The translations under genes and the position numbers were made by a program. 64,000 bases of DNA from AP-15 sp963846635 (GTDB lineage: Bacteria > Pseudomonadota > Alphaproteobacteria > ATCC43930 > CGMCC-115725): NCBI GenBank assembly GCA_963846635.1, contig CAWJXM010000031.1, positions 1 to 64,000 on the forward strand, in the 5' to 3' direction. The notes beneath the pieces are model-generated. The model was not told the DNA's origin. It saw nothing but the letters and a program-made list of their open reading frames with translations, and ran no database searches. Every line of letters begins with the position of its first letter. Position 1 is the stretch's first letter. Below, one piece after another: positions 45,153-54,683 of the stretch.

Positions 45153-46072
45153 TCACTGCCTCTCCCATGGCGCAGCGCCGCGGGAGAACCGCTGCACCAG
45201 AAAGTCGATCAGCACGGCAACCTTGGACGGCCTCGGTCCTGCGGCGGGGATCAGCAGGTTGAGTGCGATCGGGAGGGCCGACCACTGGGTCAAAACCGCT
45301 TCCAATCGACCTTCCCGCAGGTCGTTCCAGACGACAAACTCGGGTTGCACGGCTAAGCCGATGCCGGCCCGCAGCGCTGGCATCAATGCGTCGGCATTGT
45401 TGGCGATAAGCGGCCCGCTGACTGCGATCGACTGTTCCTCCCCGGCTGGACCGGTGAATTCCCAGTGCTCGCCCGATGGAAGATACGAATAGGCTAAGCA
45501 GGCATGCCGGGCCAGTTCACGCGGATGTGACGGTCGCCCGTGCCTGCTGAAGTAATCTGGTGCGCCGACCAGCAGGCGAGGAACCCGACAGAGGCGGCGG
45601 GCGATCATGCTCGAATTGGAGAGCGCCGCGATCCGAAGCGCGAGATCGAAGCCGCCGCCGACGAGGTCGATTATTTGATCGCTCAGATGGAGATCGACGG
45701 AGATCTCGGGATAGGCTGCGAGAAAATCCGGCAGGGCAGGGGCCACGTGCAGCAAGCCAAAGGACATCGGCGCGGCTATCCGCACCCGCCCCCGCGGTGC
45801 CGCTGACTGGGCTGTGGCCTCGGCCTCGACTGCCTCGGCATCCGCCAGGATGCGCGCTGCTCGTACCGAGAGGATGCGGCCCGTCTCGGTCAGTGACAGC
45901 CGCCGCGAAGTTCGGTTGAACAGGCGCTCGCCGAGATGGCGCTCGAGGCGGCCGACGGCTTTGGAGACCGTGGCCTTGGACAAGCCAAGCTCGTCGCCGC
46001 GCGGACGAACGAGCCCGCCTCGGCCACTTTGCCGAAAATCGCCCAAGCCTCAAGATCGGGAAGATGCGCCAT
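45153..46072 (-). pseudogene. LysR-family regulator with a 1-base deletion
   Basis: The start at 46072 gives MAHLPDLEAWAIFGKVAEAG and SFVRAA, the first helices of a LysR helix-turn-helix. One missing base near 45992-46003 shifts the frame, and the next line resumes with DELGLSKATVSKAVGRLERH. The effector-binding domain (GRVRIAAPMSFGLLHVAPAL) is of the CrgA/DsdC-like aromatic or redox-responding type. Corrected length is 306 residues. It is divergent from the pirin and dioxygenase genes, which it probably regulates. Confidence 0.82.
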
Positions 46073-46175
46073 CCAGATGCTGCTAATGGAAACGAAGCGT
46101 TTCCAACGTTTCTATTTAATAGCACCGAAACGACGCCATTTCACGCATAGCGAAAGACTCCTTCGGAGAGATAGC

Positions 46176-46874
46176 ATGATCGAGCGCAGACCTTTTGAGG
46201 CACTGGGTGGTGCCGACCACGGGTGGCTCAGAGCCAGACACCATTTCTCGTTCGCCGATTACCACGATCCCCAGCGCATGGGGTGGGGCGCTTTGCGGGT
46301 ATGGAACGATGACGAAATCGCTCCGGACACCGGGTTTCCGCCGCACCCGCATGCCGACATGGAGATCATCACCTATGTGCGCCAAGGTGCCATCACGCAC
46401 CGCGACAATCTCGGCAATCAGGGCCGTACCGAAGCTGGCGATGTGCAGGTCATGAGCGCCGGCACCGGAATCCGACACTCCGAGTACAACCTTGAGCCGG
46501 AGCTTACGAAAATCTTTCAGATCTGGATCGTGCCGGTGAAGCGTGGCCGGAAACCGCGCTGGGACACCAAGGCTTTTCCAAAGCAGGACCGCTCAGGTCG
46601 CTTTGTAACCCTGGCGAGTGGGACTGACGGGGACGATGAAGCCCTGCCGATTGGCGCGGATGCCCGGGTGCTCGGGGCGACGCTCAAAGCCGGCGAGACA
46701 GCGGAGTATCGGCTGGGCGAGAACCGCCGAGCCTATCTGGTGGTTGCGCGCGGCACGGTCGAGGTCAACGGGATGCGCCTCTTTGAACGCGATGGTGCGG
46801 CAATCGAGCGAGAGCACGCGCTGCATGTCGTCGCTATCAATGATGCGGAGGTGCTTCTTGTCGATGCGCGCTGA
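46176..46874 (+). CDS. Pirin family protein
   Basis: 232 residues from the ATG at 46176, preceded by GGAGAG. A bicupin with the metal-binding N-terminal cupin motif TGFPPHPHADMEIITYV plus a later His in GTGIRHSEYN. Some pirins (YhhW-like) oxidise flavonols such as quercetin, and others act as redox cofactors. Next to an intradiol dioxygenase, a role in aromatic compound breakdown is reasonable but inferred. The first gene of a two-gene unit divergent from LysR. Confidence 0.88.
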   Translation: MIERRPFEALGGADHGWLRARHHFSFADYHDPQRMGWGALRVWNDDEIAPDTGFPPHPHADMEIITYVRQGAITHRDNLGNQGRTEAGDVQVMSAGTGIRHSEYNLEPELTKIFQIWIVPVKRGRKPRWDTKAFPKQDRSGRFVTLASGTDGDDEALPIGADARVLGATLKAGETAEYRLGENRRAYLVVARGTVEVNGMRLFERDGAAIEREHALHVVAINDAEVLLVDAR

Positions 46875-46929
46875 GTGTTTCCCGCTTAAATAGAGGGGTG
46901 AACCCAATCGATTGCTGAGGAGAACCGCC

Positions 46930-47871
46930 ATGGATATGCCCGTGCCATCCTCGCCCGAGGAGCTGCCAACCTATGGCATCATCGAGAGCGTGGACGATGT
47001 GACCGATGTCGTCCTCGCCGCCATGGCGGGGGCGCCTAACCCGCGGCTGCGCATCGTGATGGCCGCCTTTGTCCGTCACCTCCACGCCTTCGCGCGCGAG
47101 GTCCAGCTCACCCAGGACGAGTACGATTTCGCGATCGACTTTCTCAATCGCATCGGCAAAGCCACCAACGACACCCACAATGAGGGCGTCCTGTTCGCGG
47201 ATGCGGTCGGGTTCTCCACCCTCGTCTGCCTATTGAACAATGGCGGAAATGGTCCCAGCGAGACCACAGTTGCGCTGCTGGGCCCGTTCTGGCGCGACAA
47301 CTCCCCGCTCACCCCCAACGGCGGCAGCATCGTGCGCTCGCCCACGCCGGGGCCGGCCCTGTTCGTGGACTGCCGCATTATCGACGCAGAGGGACGGCCG
47401 ATCCCCGGCGTCGAGATCGATGTCTGGCAGGCTTCCCCGGTCGGACTTTACGAGAACCAGGATCCCAACCAGGCCGATATGAACCTGCGCGGGCGCTTTC
47501 ACACGGATGAGGACGGGCGTTTCTGGTTCCGCTCGGTCAAGCCCGCCGGCTACCCCGTGCCCACTCATGGACCAACCGGCGAGCTGTTGCGCGCTCAGCG
47601 CCGTCCCCCATACCGACCCGCGCATCTGCATGTGCTCGGCTTCAAACCCGGTTACCGGACGCTAATCACCCAGATCTTTGCAGATGACGACGAACGCCTG
47701 CAGAGCGACGTCGTGTTCAGCGTCACCCGGGCCCTGATCGGCAATTATCGCCGTCACGACACCGACGAGGCGCCGCCGGCACCGGATGTGCAGGCACCCT
47801 GGTACACGCTCCATTACGACTTCATTATGCAGCCGGGCGAAGCGAAGCGGCCCGTGCCGCCGATCAAGTAG
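46930..47871 (+). CDS. Intradiol ring-cleavage dioxygenase (catechol/hydroxyquinol type)
   Basis: 313 residues from the ATG at 46930 (AGGAG upstream). It has the N-terminal helical dimerisation domain (DEYDFAIDFLNRIGKATND) and the catalytic beta-sandwich. The iron(III) ligands of the family are all visible: Tyr in SPVGLYENQD, Tyr in KPAGYPVPTHGP, and two His in RPAHLHVLGF. The enzyme opens catechol-type rings between the hydroxyls using O2. The length and N-terminal domain favour 1,2-dioxygenases acting on catechol or hydroxyquinol over protocatechuate enzymes. It follows pirin by 55 bases. Confidence 0.9.
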   Translation: MDMPVPSSPEELPTYGIIESVDDVTDVVLAAMAGAPNPRLRIVMAAFVRHLHAFAREVQLTQDEYDFAIDFLNRIGKATNDTHNEGVLFADAVGFSTLVCLLNNGGNGPSETTVALLGPFWRDNSPLTPNGGSIVRSPTPGPALFVDCRIIDAEGRPIPGVEIDVWQASPVGLYENQDPNQADMNLRGRFHTDEDGRFWFRSVKPAGYPVPTHGPTGELLRAQRRPPYRPAHLHVLGFKPGYRTLITQIFADDDERLQSDVVFSVTRALIGNYRRHDTDEAPPAPDVQAPWYTLHYDFIMQPGEAKRPVPPIK

Positions 47872-47978
47872 AATGTCTGCTGAGCGGCGGTTAACCCGCC
47901 TCTCGATCTCGGCGCTGGCCTACTACGGCGGATCCTGCTGGAGCGGTGGATGGGAAGTTCTTAAGATCAAAAGCGGCT

Positions 47979-48070
47979 CGTCATTGCGAGCGTAGCGAAG
48001 CAATCCCATTGATAATGCGCCAAGCTCGCCAGAGATTGCCGCGTCGCCTTGAGAGCTCCTCGCAATGACG
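47979..48070. repeat. Dispersed palindromic repeat (REP/MITE-like)
   Basis: CGTCATTGCGAG (47979-47990) and CTCGCAATGACG (48059-48070) are exact inverted repeats bounding 92 bases. The inside carries degenerate copies of AGCGAAGCAATC and GATTGCCGCGTCG. Repeats with these ends are common between genes in Bradyrhizobium and related alphaproteobacteria. It sits between the dioxygenase and the convergent glucosidase gene. Confidence 0.75.
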
Positions 48071-48108
48071 GACCCTTATTTAATCTATGGGACTTTGGAA
48101 CGAGGACA

Positions 48109-50286
48109 CTAGATTGGATCGGAGGCGGTTTTTAGCTGCGCGATTTTGGACACAATATCGCAGCGTTCGACCAACCTGCGATTACCCTTAATTACCTCAA
48201 ACGAGGTCTCCTCGCCCTCGCGCCAGAAGCGAATATCGAGCTTATGCTTTCCGAGATGGATGTCGTAGAGCGCTATGTCGGGCAGCCATCGCGGCAGCCA
48301 GGGATCGACATAGAGTTTGTCGCGCGGCGCATCCGGCAGAAAACCCAACAGCGTTTGGGTCAGCATGAAGGCCGAACCCGCCGCCCAGGCTTGTGGGACA
48401 TTTGCGCCGATATACTGGACTGGAAAGTTCGTTTCCTGGCGTTCGAACGCGGTGTACAGCTCGGGCAATTGGTTGCCCCGGAATTGGCTCGCGGCAACGC
48501 TGATATCATGCGCGATCCGCGCCGCCTCCGCGCCAAAACCATAGAATTTGAAACCCATAGCAATCATCGCATTGTCGTGCGGCCATACCGAACCCGTTTG
48601 ATAATTGTATGGATTAAACGCCGGATTGTGCGTCGACAGCGTGCGAATGCCCCATCCGGTCCACATATCCGGCGCCATCAGCCGCTCGACGACCTTTTTC
48701 GCGCGATCGGGAGGAACGATGCCGCACATCAAGCAATGGCCGGCGTTGGAGGCGACGGTCAGGACCTTGTTTTTTTCGCCGTCGAGCGCATAAGCATAAA
48801 ACCCGAGTTCTTCGTCCCAGAATGCATCGTTGAACCGCTCAAATAGCGCCGCAGCTTTCCTGCGCAGCTCTTGCGCCCGGTCCGGCTTACCCAAGGCATC
48901 GAACACCTCGGCCATGCGCACCCAGGCGGCATAGACATAAGCTTGCAACTCACAAAGAGCTTTTGGGCCTTTAACCAGCGAGCCGTCCGGGTAGACGACG
49001 CAATCTCCCGAATCCTTCCACCCCATATTCTCGTAACCGACCTGGGAGCGAGTCTGATACTCCTGGAATCCGTCGCCATCTCGGTCACCATAATTGTCGA
49101 TCCAAGACAGACACGCTTCCGCAGTCGCGAGATGTCGTTCCAACAGCGCCCGGTCTCCAATAGCGCGCCAGGCGGCATGCAAGGCAATCAGATAAAGCGG
49201 CGTCGCATCTGCAGTGCCATAATAAGGCGTGTGCGGGATCAGCTTGAAATGGGCGAGTTCGCCATAGCGGATCTCATGCAGTATTTTGCCGGGCTCGGCA
49301 TCGCGGTAATCATCTTCCTCCTTTGCCTGCAATGAGCCGAGGACTTCCAATGTACCACTGGCAAAGTCCGGATAGATTAGAGTGTTTTGCAGCGAGACAA
49401 TCAGGCTGTCGCGTCCGAACGGTGCGACAAACCAGGGGAGGCCGGCAGCCGGCATAAAGACCATATGATCGGTGCCAGCAATCGGCAGGCGAAGGGCGGC
49501 CATATCCTCGAGCGCCTGACGGAACAGGCGATAGTATTCCTCATTACTGGTACGGATTTTCACCACATTTTTGAGCCAATCCGCCAGTGTCTCGGCGTGA
49601 GGTGATTGGTGAGTATCGCCGATACAATGGCTCGGCGGAGAATAATGTTGGTCGCCGTCTGCCAGAGCATAATGGAGGCAGCAATGCCATGGCTCGCCTG
49701 GCTGGAGGGCCACCTCAAAACTTAGCCGTCCGTTGGCGTAAACCGCCTTTGCCGAGGATCGCGCCGGCGAGATTGTCACCGCGCGGGCGAAATCGCGATT
49801 GCGATAAGTGGTGCGCAGATGCTGGCGCGATGGCGACCATTCGGTCGTGATCCGACCACGGCGCACGATGTGGCCTGCCTTGACCTCAAAAATATCGGCG
49901 AAGTCGCAGCGCAGCGCGATCTCGAGCTGGAAGACGACCGGCCGCGTGCCGTGATTTACGATGTCGAGATCCTCATGCATGCCGCCGCTGATCGATCGGC
50001 TGACAGTGAGGCCCAGGGTGCGCGGCGGAATTGCGCCATCTTCGGTCAGAAAAGAGCGATTGGTCAGAAAAATCCGCGATGCATAATAGCTTACCGCACC
50101 TCCATTCAGCAGATCCCAGGGTTCGCCATTTGCATAAATCGCCCAGCTGCTGATGATCCGGGTGTCAAAGAAATAAAGGCCCTTTTCGCTGGGCGAGTTG
50201 ATCTGCCCGTCCTCCTCGCTGATCAGCACTGTGTGACCTTGGTGGATTGCGATCTGCGGTGGGCCGACCTGAACCTTTACCGTCAT
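48109..50286 (-). CDS. Glycogen debranching-type amylo-alpha-1,6-glucosidase
   Basis: 725 residues from the ATG at 50286. An N-terminal GDE_N-like domain (TVLISEEDGQINSPSEKGLY, FFDTRIISSWAIYANGEPW) is followed by an (alpha/alpha)6 barrel with AAGLPWFVAPFGRDSLIVSL (the family's FGRD motif), PYYGTADATPLYL, KDSGDCVVYPDG and YNYQTGSVWPHDNAMIAMG, which contains conserved active-site regions. Enzymes of this kind cleave alpha-1,6-linked glucosyl units or act on related oligosaccharides. It stands alone, with no glycogen genes nearby, so the natural substrate is open. Confidence 0.87.
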   Translation of the reverse strand: MTVKVQVGPPQIAIHQGHTVLISEEDGQINSPSEKGLYFFDTRIISSWAIYANGEPWDLLNGGAVSYYASRIFLTNRSFLTEDGAIPPRTLGLTVSRSISGGMHEDLDIVNHGTRPVVFQLEIALRCDFADIFEVKAGHIVRRGRITTEWSPSRQHLRTTYRNRDFARAVTISPARSSAKAVYANGRLSFEVALQPGEPWHCCLHYALADGDQHYSPPSHCIGDTHQSPHAETLADWLKNVVKIRTSNEEYYRLFRQALEDMAALRLPIAGTDHMVFMPAAGLPWFVAPFGRDSLIVSLQNTLIYPDFASGTLEVLGSLQAKEEDDYRDAEPGKILHEIRYGELAHFKLIPHTPYYGTADATPLYLIALHAAWRAIGDRALLERHLATAEACLSWIDNYGDRDGDGFQEYQTRSQVGYENMGWKDSGDCVVYPDGSLVKGPKALCELQAYVYAAWVRMAEVFDALGKPDRAQELRRKAAALFERFNDAFWDEELGFYAYALDGEKNKVLTVASNAGHCLMCGIVPPDRAKKVVERLMAPDMWTGWGIRTLSTHNPAFNPYNYQTGSVWPHDNAMIAMGFKFYGFGAEAARIAHDISVAASQFRGNQLPELYTAFERQETNFPVQYIGANVPQAWAAGSAFMLTQTLLGFLPDAPRDKLYVDPWLPRWLPDIALYDIHLGKHKLDIRFWREGEETSFEVIKGNRRLVERCDIVSKIAQLKTASDPI

Positions 50287-50630
50287 CCGGGACTCCCGTG
50301 ATTGGTCATGCGGCAACAAAGATAATCGAGATCGGGGGATAGGGCGCGGTGTATGCGCTCGAGATATCCAGGAACCGCCATGCCAACCATCCTGATCGGT
50401 TCGCCACCGCCAGCGGATGCCATAGAACTGGTGTGATGCTTACCGGAATTGAGCAGAAATTGGGCGCCTCGCTCAAGACTAACCTCTCGATAAGCTCATC
50501 TGCCTAAATACATAGCAAACGAGCGCAAACGAAGATTGCCCATTTTTTAGTCCATTTTATTTATGGCATGCGTCTTGCTCCTTAGTATCAATCGTCGCAC
50601 CGCGCGACGGCCTGGCCAGGGAGAGCGGGA
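50287..50630. other. Divergent intergenic region upstream of the permease
   Basis: About 340 bases with no protein-like frame. The part nearest the permease (50515-50580) is AT-rich and likely carries its promoter. I see no clear operator, riboswitch or terminator. Confidence 0.4.
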
Positions 50631-52085
50631 ATGCACACGGTCATCGAACTCGAAGAAAAGATACGCAGCCGCTATCACCAGCCAAAAGGAGTGGAGCAAT
50701 TCGGCATCGAGCCCGTGCCGACCGAGCTCAAAACGGTCCGCTGGTTCGACATCTTTTCGATCATCTTTGGCTTTGCGCTCAATCCCGGTTCGATGTTGGT
50801 TGGCGGGATGGCGGTCGCATCGGGACTGTCGTTTCTCGGCGCGGTCGGCGCCATAACCGGGGGCGTGTTGCTGGCGACCGTCGCCTACACAATCATGGCG
50901 ACGGTCGGCGTCGATTTTGGCCTTCCCGGCCAAGTCTCGACCCGCATGGCCTATGGACTGCGCGGCGCCAAATGGGTCCCGTCTTTCCTGCGCACGATTG
51001 CTTCGACCTATTGGTTTGCCTATCAGACGGTGGCGGGTTCGCTCGCGGTGGTCGCGATTCTCGACCGCTGGACCGGAACCTCACATTCGCTTGTCACGAT
51101 CAGTGTCATCTTTGCGGTGCTGCAGGCGGTGGTCGCGATCATCGGCTACGATTCGCTAAAACACCTTTCCCGCATCGCGTTGCCGTTCAAGATCGCCATC
51201 TTGTGCTTCGTTCTTGTGTTGCTGGCGAGCCACGACGATCCGCATTTTGCGCCCTCGCAGGTCCTGCACTACGCCGGCAAGCCGGAGGCAGGTTGGCTGT
51301 TGTTTGTGACCTGGCTCAACGTGGTTCTCTCCGGTACCTTGACGATGATCACCGATGCGGCCGATTTCTGCCGCTACACACGCTCGCGCGCCGATATGTG
51401 GTGCGGGACCTTGCTCGGCAAAGTCGGCGGCGGCTGCTTTGCTGCTGTGCTCGGTGCCTATGGCGCAGCTGCGACATTGGGAAAAACCAGCAATGTGTTT
51501 GCCGTCGCCTCCGGACTTAATGTCGGGCACTTCACATTGCTGTTGTTTTTGATCGTGATCGCGCTCGACAACTGGACGATCAATGTTCTGAACCTCTACA
51601 CGGGCGGTCTGTCGTTGTCGAACATGTTTGAGCGGATCGGCCGCTTTTGGACGACAGCCATCATCAGCATGCTCGGCATCGCTCTCTCGGCAACCCCGAG
51701 CGTCGTGACTGGTTACACGACATATGTCGGTATGTTGGGCAATGTGTTTGCGCCGATCGCCGGCGTTTTGATCGCCGACTACCTGTTCGTCAAACGCATG
51801 AGGATCGACCTCGTAGCATTGTTCGAGCCCAATGGCCCCTATTGGTATTGGAAGGGGGTCAACCCGATCGCGGTCTTGTGGACGGCACTCGGCTTTCTCG
51901 CCTATATGTTTGTGATCCCGGCAGAGTGGATCAAAGCGGTCGTAACTGTGATTGCGACGGGCGCGGGTTATTGGGCGACAGTGCAGCTGTTGGCGCCATA
52001 TCTGAGCCAACTCGCCCGAGCAGCGCGGCCAGGCGATCAGCGCGAAGCGGTTGAAGACCTCGATTGGGAATTGGCGGTACGCTGA
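50631..52085 (+). CDS. NCS1-family nucleobase/thiamine-type permease
   Basis: 484 residues with about 12 membrane segments; GGGAGAG precedes the ATG. It resembles CodB/PUCC-type NCS1 symporters of purines, pyrimidines, hydantoins or thiamine: WFDIFSIIFGFALNPGSMLV in segment 1, VDFGLPGQVSTRMAYGLRGA between segments 2 and 3, and DAADFCRYTRSRADMWCG in the central loop. No catabolic nucleobase gene is nearby, so the substrate is not assigned. Confidence 0.82.
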   Translation: MHTVIELEEKIRSRYHQPKGVEQFGIEPVPTELKTVRWFDIFSIIFGFALNPGSMLVGGMAVASGLSFLGAVGAITGGVLLATVAYTIMATVGVDFGLPGQVSTRMAYGLRGAKWVPSFLRTIASTYWFAYQTVAGSLAVVAILDRWTGTSHSLVTISVIFAVLQAVVAIIGYDSLKHLSRIALPFKIAILCFVLVLLASHDDPHFAPSQVLHYAGKPEAGWLLFVTWLNVVLSGTLTMITDAADFCRYTRSRADMWCGTLLGKVGGGCFAAVLGAYGAAATLGKTSNVFAVASGLNVGHFTLLLFLIVIALDNWTINVLNLYTGGLSLSNMFERIGRFWTTAIISMLGIALSATPSVVTGYTTYVGMLGNVFAPIAGVLIADYLFVKRMRIDLVALFEPNGPYWYWKGVNPIAVLWTALGFLAYMFVIPAEWIKAVVTVIATGAGYWATVQLLAPYLSQLARAARPGDQREAVEDLDWELAVR

Positions 52086-52209
52086 GACCCGCGCCGGGCG
52101 TGGACCGACGTGATGTTCGGGCATGGCACGCCACTTGCCCATGACAACGCCAACAACCGCCAAAGAGGCCGGTAGTCACATGAAATGTAAAAACCTGGGT
52201 TTGACCTCA

Positions 52210-52420
52210 CGGACAGTGTCGGATGTAGTGCAAACCGGCACTTGCCGTAAGGGACAGGATCAGGCCTTGACGGCATGGATGCTGGGTTCTCGGCGGAGCG
52301 CCGCGGTCAAGCCCCGAAGCCGCGAAGCGGGGCGCCGTAGGCGCCGGGTTTGAGGGCGGCGCTCGCCGCCGAGACAGACTGTCCCGGGCCGTCCCTCGCA
52401 ATCACTCCGGACACTGTCCG
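52210..52420. mobile_element. MITE-like element with 14-15 bp terminal inverted repeats
   Basis: CGGACAGTGTCGGA (52210-52223) and TCCGGACACTGTCCG (52406-52420) are inverted copies differing by one inserted base, enclosing about 180 bases with no reading frame. The inside contains GC-rich short palindromes (for example around 52318-52375). No target duplication is obvious. This fits a non-autonomous miniature transposon or a large repeated palindrome. Confidence 0.5.
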
Positions 52421-52670
52421 ATAAATCAAGTACCGACTTTTACACATGAAAAGCGCCGTGCCGATAAACGCGGCGGTCCGCGCCGCCGCGAACCTTCAAA
52501 AACCCACCTTTCAAATATCCCCAGGCGCCTCGCGCGGCCTTGCCGAGCCTCAGCGCAACCCGGTCGACGCATCCCTGTGGCCCTCATCCAGCATCGGTGC
52601 CGCTTTTTTTGTAGCGTTCGGTCTAAAATCCCTTTAAGGTCGTATAACAACGCGGCCGAAAGCTGTGAGA

Positions 52671-53249
52671 ATGGGCAGGCCCCGCGAGTTTGATGAGGCG
52701 GCCGTGGTCGATGCGGCGATGGATTGCTTCTGGCGTGACGGGTACGAGGCGACCTCGGTGCGCGATCTCGCCACCCGCATGGGCATCACCGCGACCAGCC
52801 TCTACAACGCCTTTGGCGATAAGCGATCATTGTTTCGCGAGGTGCTCCGCCGCTATGCCGAACGTTCGACGCGCGAGCGAATCATCCGCCTGGAGACCAC
52901 TTTACCTCCGAAGGAGGCGGTTCGGGCGTTTCTCGGCGAGATCGTCGAGCGGTCGATCGATGGCGACCGGCGCGGCTGCTTGCTGGTCAATACCGCGCTC
53001 GAAACGGCACCTCACGACTTCGAACTCGGCGCTGAAGTCGCCGCTCGGTTCGGAGAGATCGAGGCGTTCTTCCGCCGCGCCATAACCGCAGCGCAGGCCG
53101 AGGGCTCTGTGCCGTCCAACCACGATGCGAGCGATCTCGCCCGCATGCTGCTCGGCGTGATCCTGGGCCTGCGCGTCCTCGCCCGCTTGAACCCTCAGCG
53201 CGAACTGCTGGAGGGTGTCGTGCGACCCGCTCTTGCGCTGCTTGACTAG
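52671..53249 (+). CDS. TetR-family regulator
   Basis: 192 residues from the ATG at 52671, giving MGRPREFDEAAVVDAAMDCF; a GTG at 52665 is also in frame. The helix-turn-helix is in ATRMGITATSLYNAFGDKRS. The C-terminal part contains GDRRGCLLVNTALETAPHD, the conserved Cys-containing stretch of TetR_C_6/YxaF-like regulators that respond to reactive electrophiles. It ends 84 bases before the selenoprotein candidate on the same strand and may regulate it. Confidence 0.85.
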   Translation: MGRPREFDEAAVVDAAMDCFWRDGYEATSVRDLATRMGITATSLYNAFGDKRSLFREVLRRYAERSTRERIIRLETTLPPKEAVRAFLGEIVERSIDGDRRGCLLVNTALETAPHDFELGAEVAARFGEIEAFFRRAITAAQAEGSVPSNHDASDLARMLLGVILGLRVLARLNPQRELLEGVVRPALALLD

Positions 53250-53333
53250 CCGGAGAACGCAATCGCGAGCGCCGCACGGAGCATCATGTTCGGACAGACC
53301 CAAGCGCCCATAGCGCGATAAAAGGAGGGAGTA

Positions 53334-54569
53334 GTGACGCGACTGACAGATCTACCGCCCGCCCAGGCCAAACGCTTGGCCGAGGCGGAGTGCCCCAATT
53401 TCGCGACAAGACCGTGGGTGACCGGTGCTGCGCTGTCACAGCGACGGGTGGCGATCGTCTCGTCTGCCGGGCTTGTAAAACGCGGCGAAGATCCGTTTCG
53501 CGGGCGCGACCCCGATTACCATGTCATCCCTGCGGACATCAAAGCCGCGGATCTGCTGACCAGCCATATCTCGATTAATTTCGACCGTACCGGCCTCCAG
53601 GAAGATTGGAACGTCGCCTTCCCGCTCGACCGGTTGAGCGAGCTTGCCGCCGAGGGCGTGATCGGCGCGGTTGCGGTGACCCATTATTCGTTCATGGGCG
53701 CCAGCGATCCACTGCAGATGGAGCCGCATGCACGCGAACTTGCCGGCCGGTTAAAGCGCGACCAGGTTGACGCCGTCCTTCTCGCCCCGGTTTGACCGGT
53801 CTGCACGCGCGCCGTGAGCGCGCTCGGACATTATATCGAGGAAGAGGGCATTGCGACGGTCGCGATCAGCTTGATCCGGCCGCAAACCGAGAACACCAAA
53901 CCGCCGCGGGCGTTGTGGGTGCCATTCGAACTGGGTCGGCCGTTCGGTCCGCCGGACGATCCCGCATTCCAGAAGCGGGTCGTTCTCGCGGCGTTGCGGC
54001 TGCTCGAAAGCGACAACGGGCCGGTGCTGATCGAGGATTTCCCGGATGATGATCCCCGTGCTCGACCTGATCCCGAATGGCGTCCACCTCTGATCGGAGC
54101 GGGGACCAGGGATCGTTCGGCCGAGGGGCTGGCTGCGGCGCTGGAAGCGGAAATCGATCTGTTGCGGGACGCTCAAGCGCGTTGGATCGCGCAACATCGT
54201 CGGACGACGGTAGGCCTGAGCGGCCTGTCGATGATCGCCTGCGCCCGCTATGTCGCCGACTGGCTCCGGGGTCTTGCGCCGGCGAGCCCGCGCGAGGGGT
54301 TTTCGCCGCCGCTGTTGCTGCGCTTCGCGGTCGATGACGTAAAGGCCTATTGCCTGGAAGCGGCCGCCGCGGGAATCGCCAAGCCTTCGAGCCGCCAGCT
54401 GACCGACTGGTTCTGGAATGAAACCGAAGTCGGGGCGGCGATCCAGGCCTTGCGTGCGGCGTGTCTGACGAGCGCGGATGAGCGGTTGAAGTTGATCGCC
54501 GGCAATTTCTTGGTGCCGGCGGCGCGCGTCTCGCCTCTGGCTGAGGAGCCATTGGTGGGACGGCGTTAA
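53334..54569 (+). CDS. Probable selenoprotein, GrdB/PrdB-like reductase family (UGA = Sec)
   Basis: 411 residues if the in-frame TGA at 53793-53795 is read as selenocysteine. GTG start with AAGGAGG upstream. Both halves match the glycine/sarcosine/betaine/D-proline reductase selenoprotein B-like family seen in aerobic bacteria. The first 153 residues include RRVAIVSSAGLVKRGEDPF, INFDRTGLQEDWNVAFPLDR and HYSFMGASDPLQMEPHAREL. After TGA the same frame continues PVCTRAVSALGHYIEEEGIA, ALWVPFELGRPFGPPDDPAF and PVLIEDFPDDDP. The result is a U-P-V-C redox motif where relatives have Sec or Cys. A GC hairpin follows. The substrate of this aerobic branch is not established. A TGC/TGT-to-TGA error remains possible. 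Confidence 0.8.
53793..53823 (+). promoter_or_regulatory. Candidate bacterial SECIS element
   Basis: Eleven bases after the TGA, GCGCGC (53807-53812) and GCGCGC (53818-53823) form a 6-bp all-GC stem with the 5-base loop CGTGA, which contains a G-T step. Bacterial SECIS hairpins lie within about 40 bases of the UGA and are recognised by SelB. Their sequence is poorly conserved, so this is suggestive only. Confidence 0.5.
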
Positions 54570-54683
54570 GGTGATGGCCTTCGACACTGGGGCGCAGTCC
54601 GTGGCTGGCCGGCGGCGCGGTCGTTGCGCTCCGCATTCGCGTTGAGCGCAACGTGGCGTCAAGCGCGTGCGAAACATTGCGGC

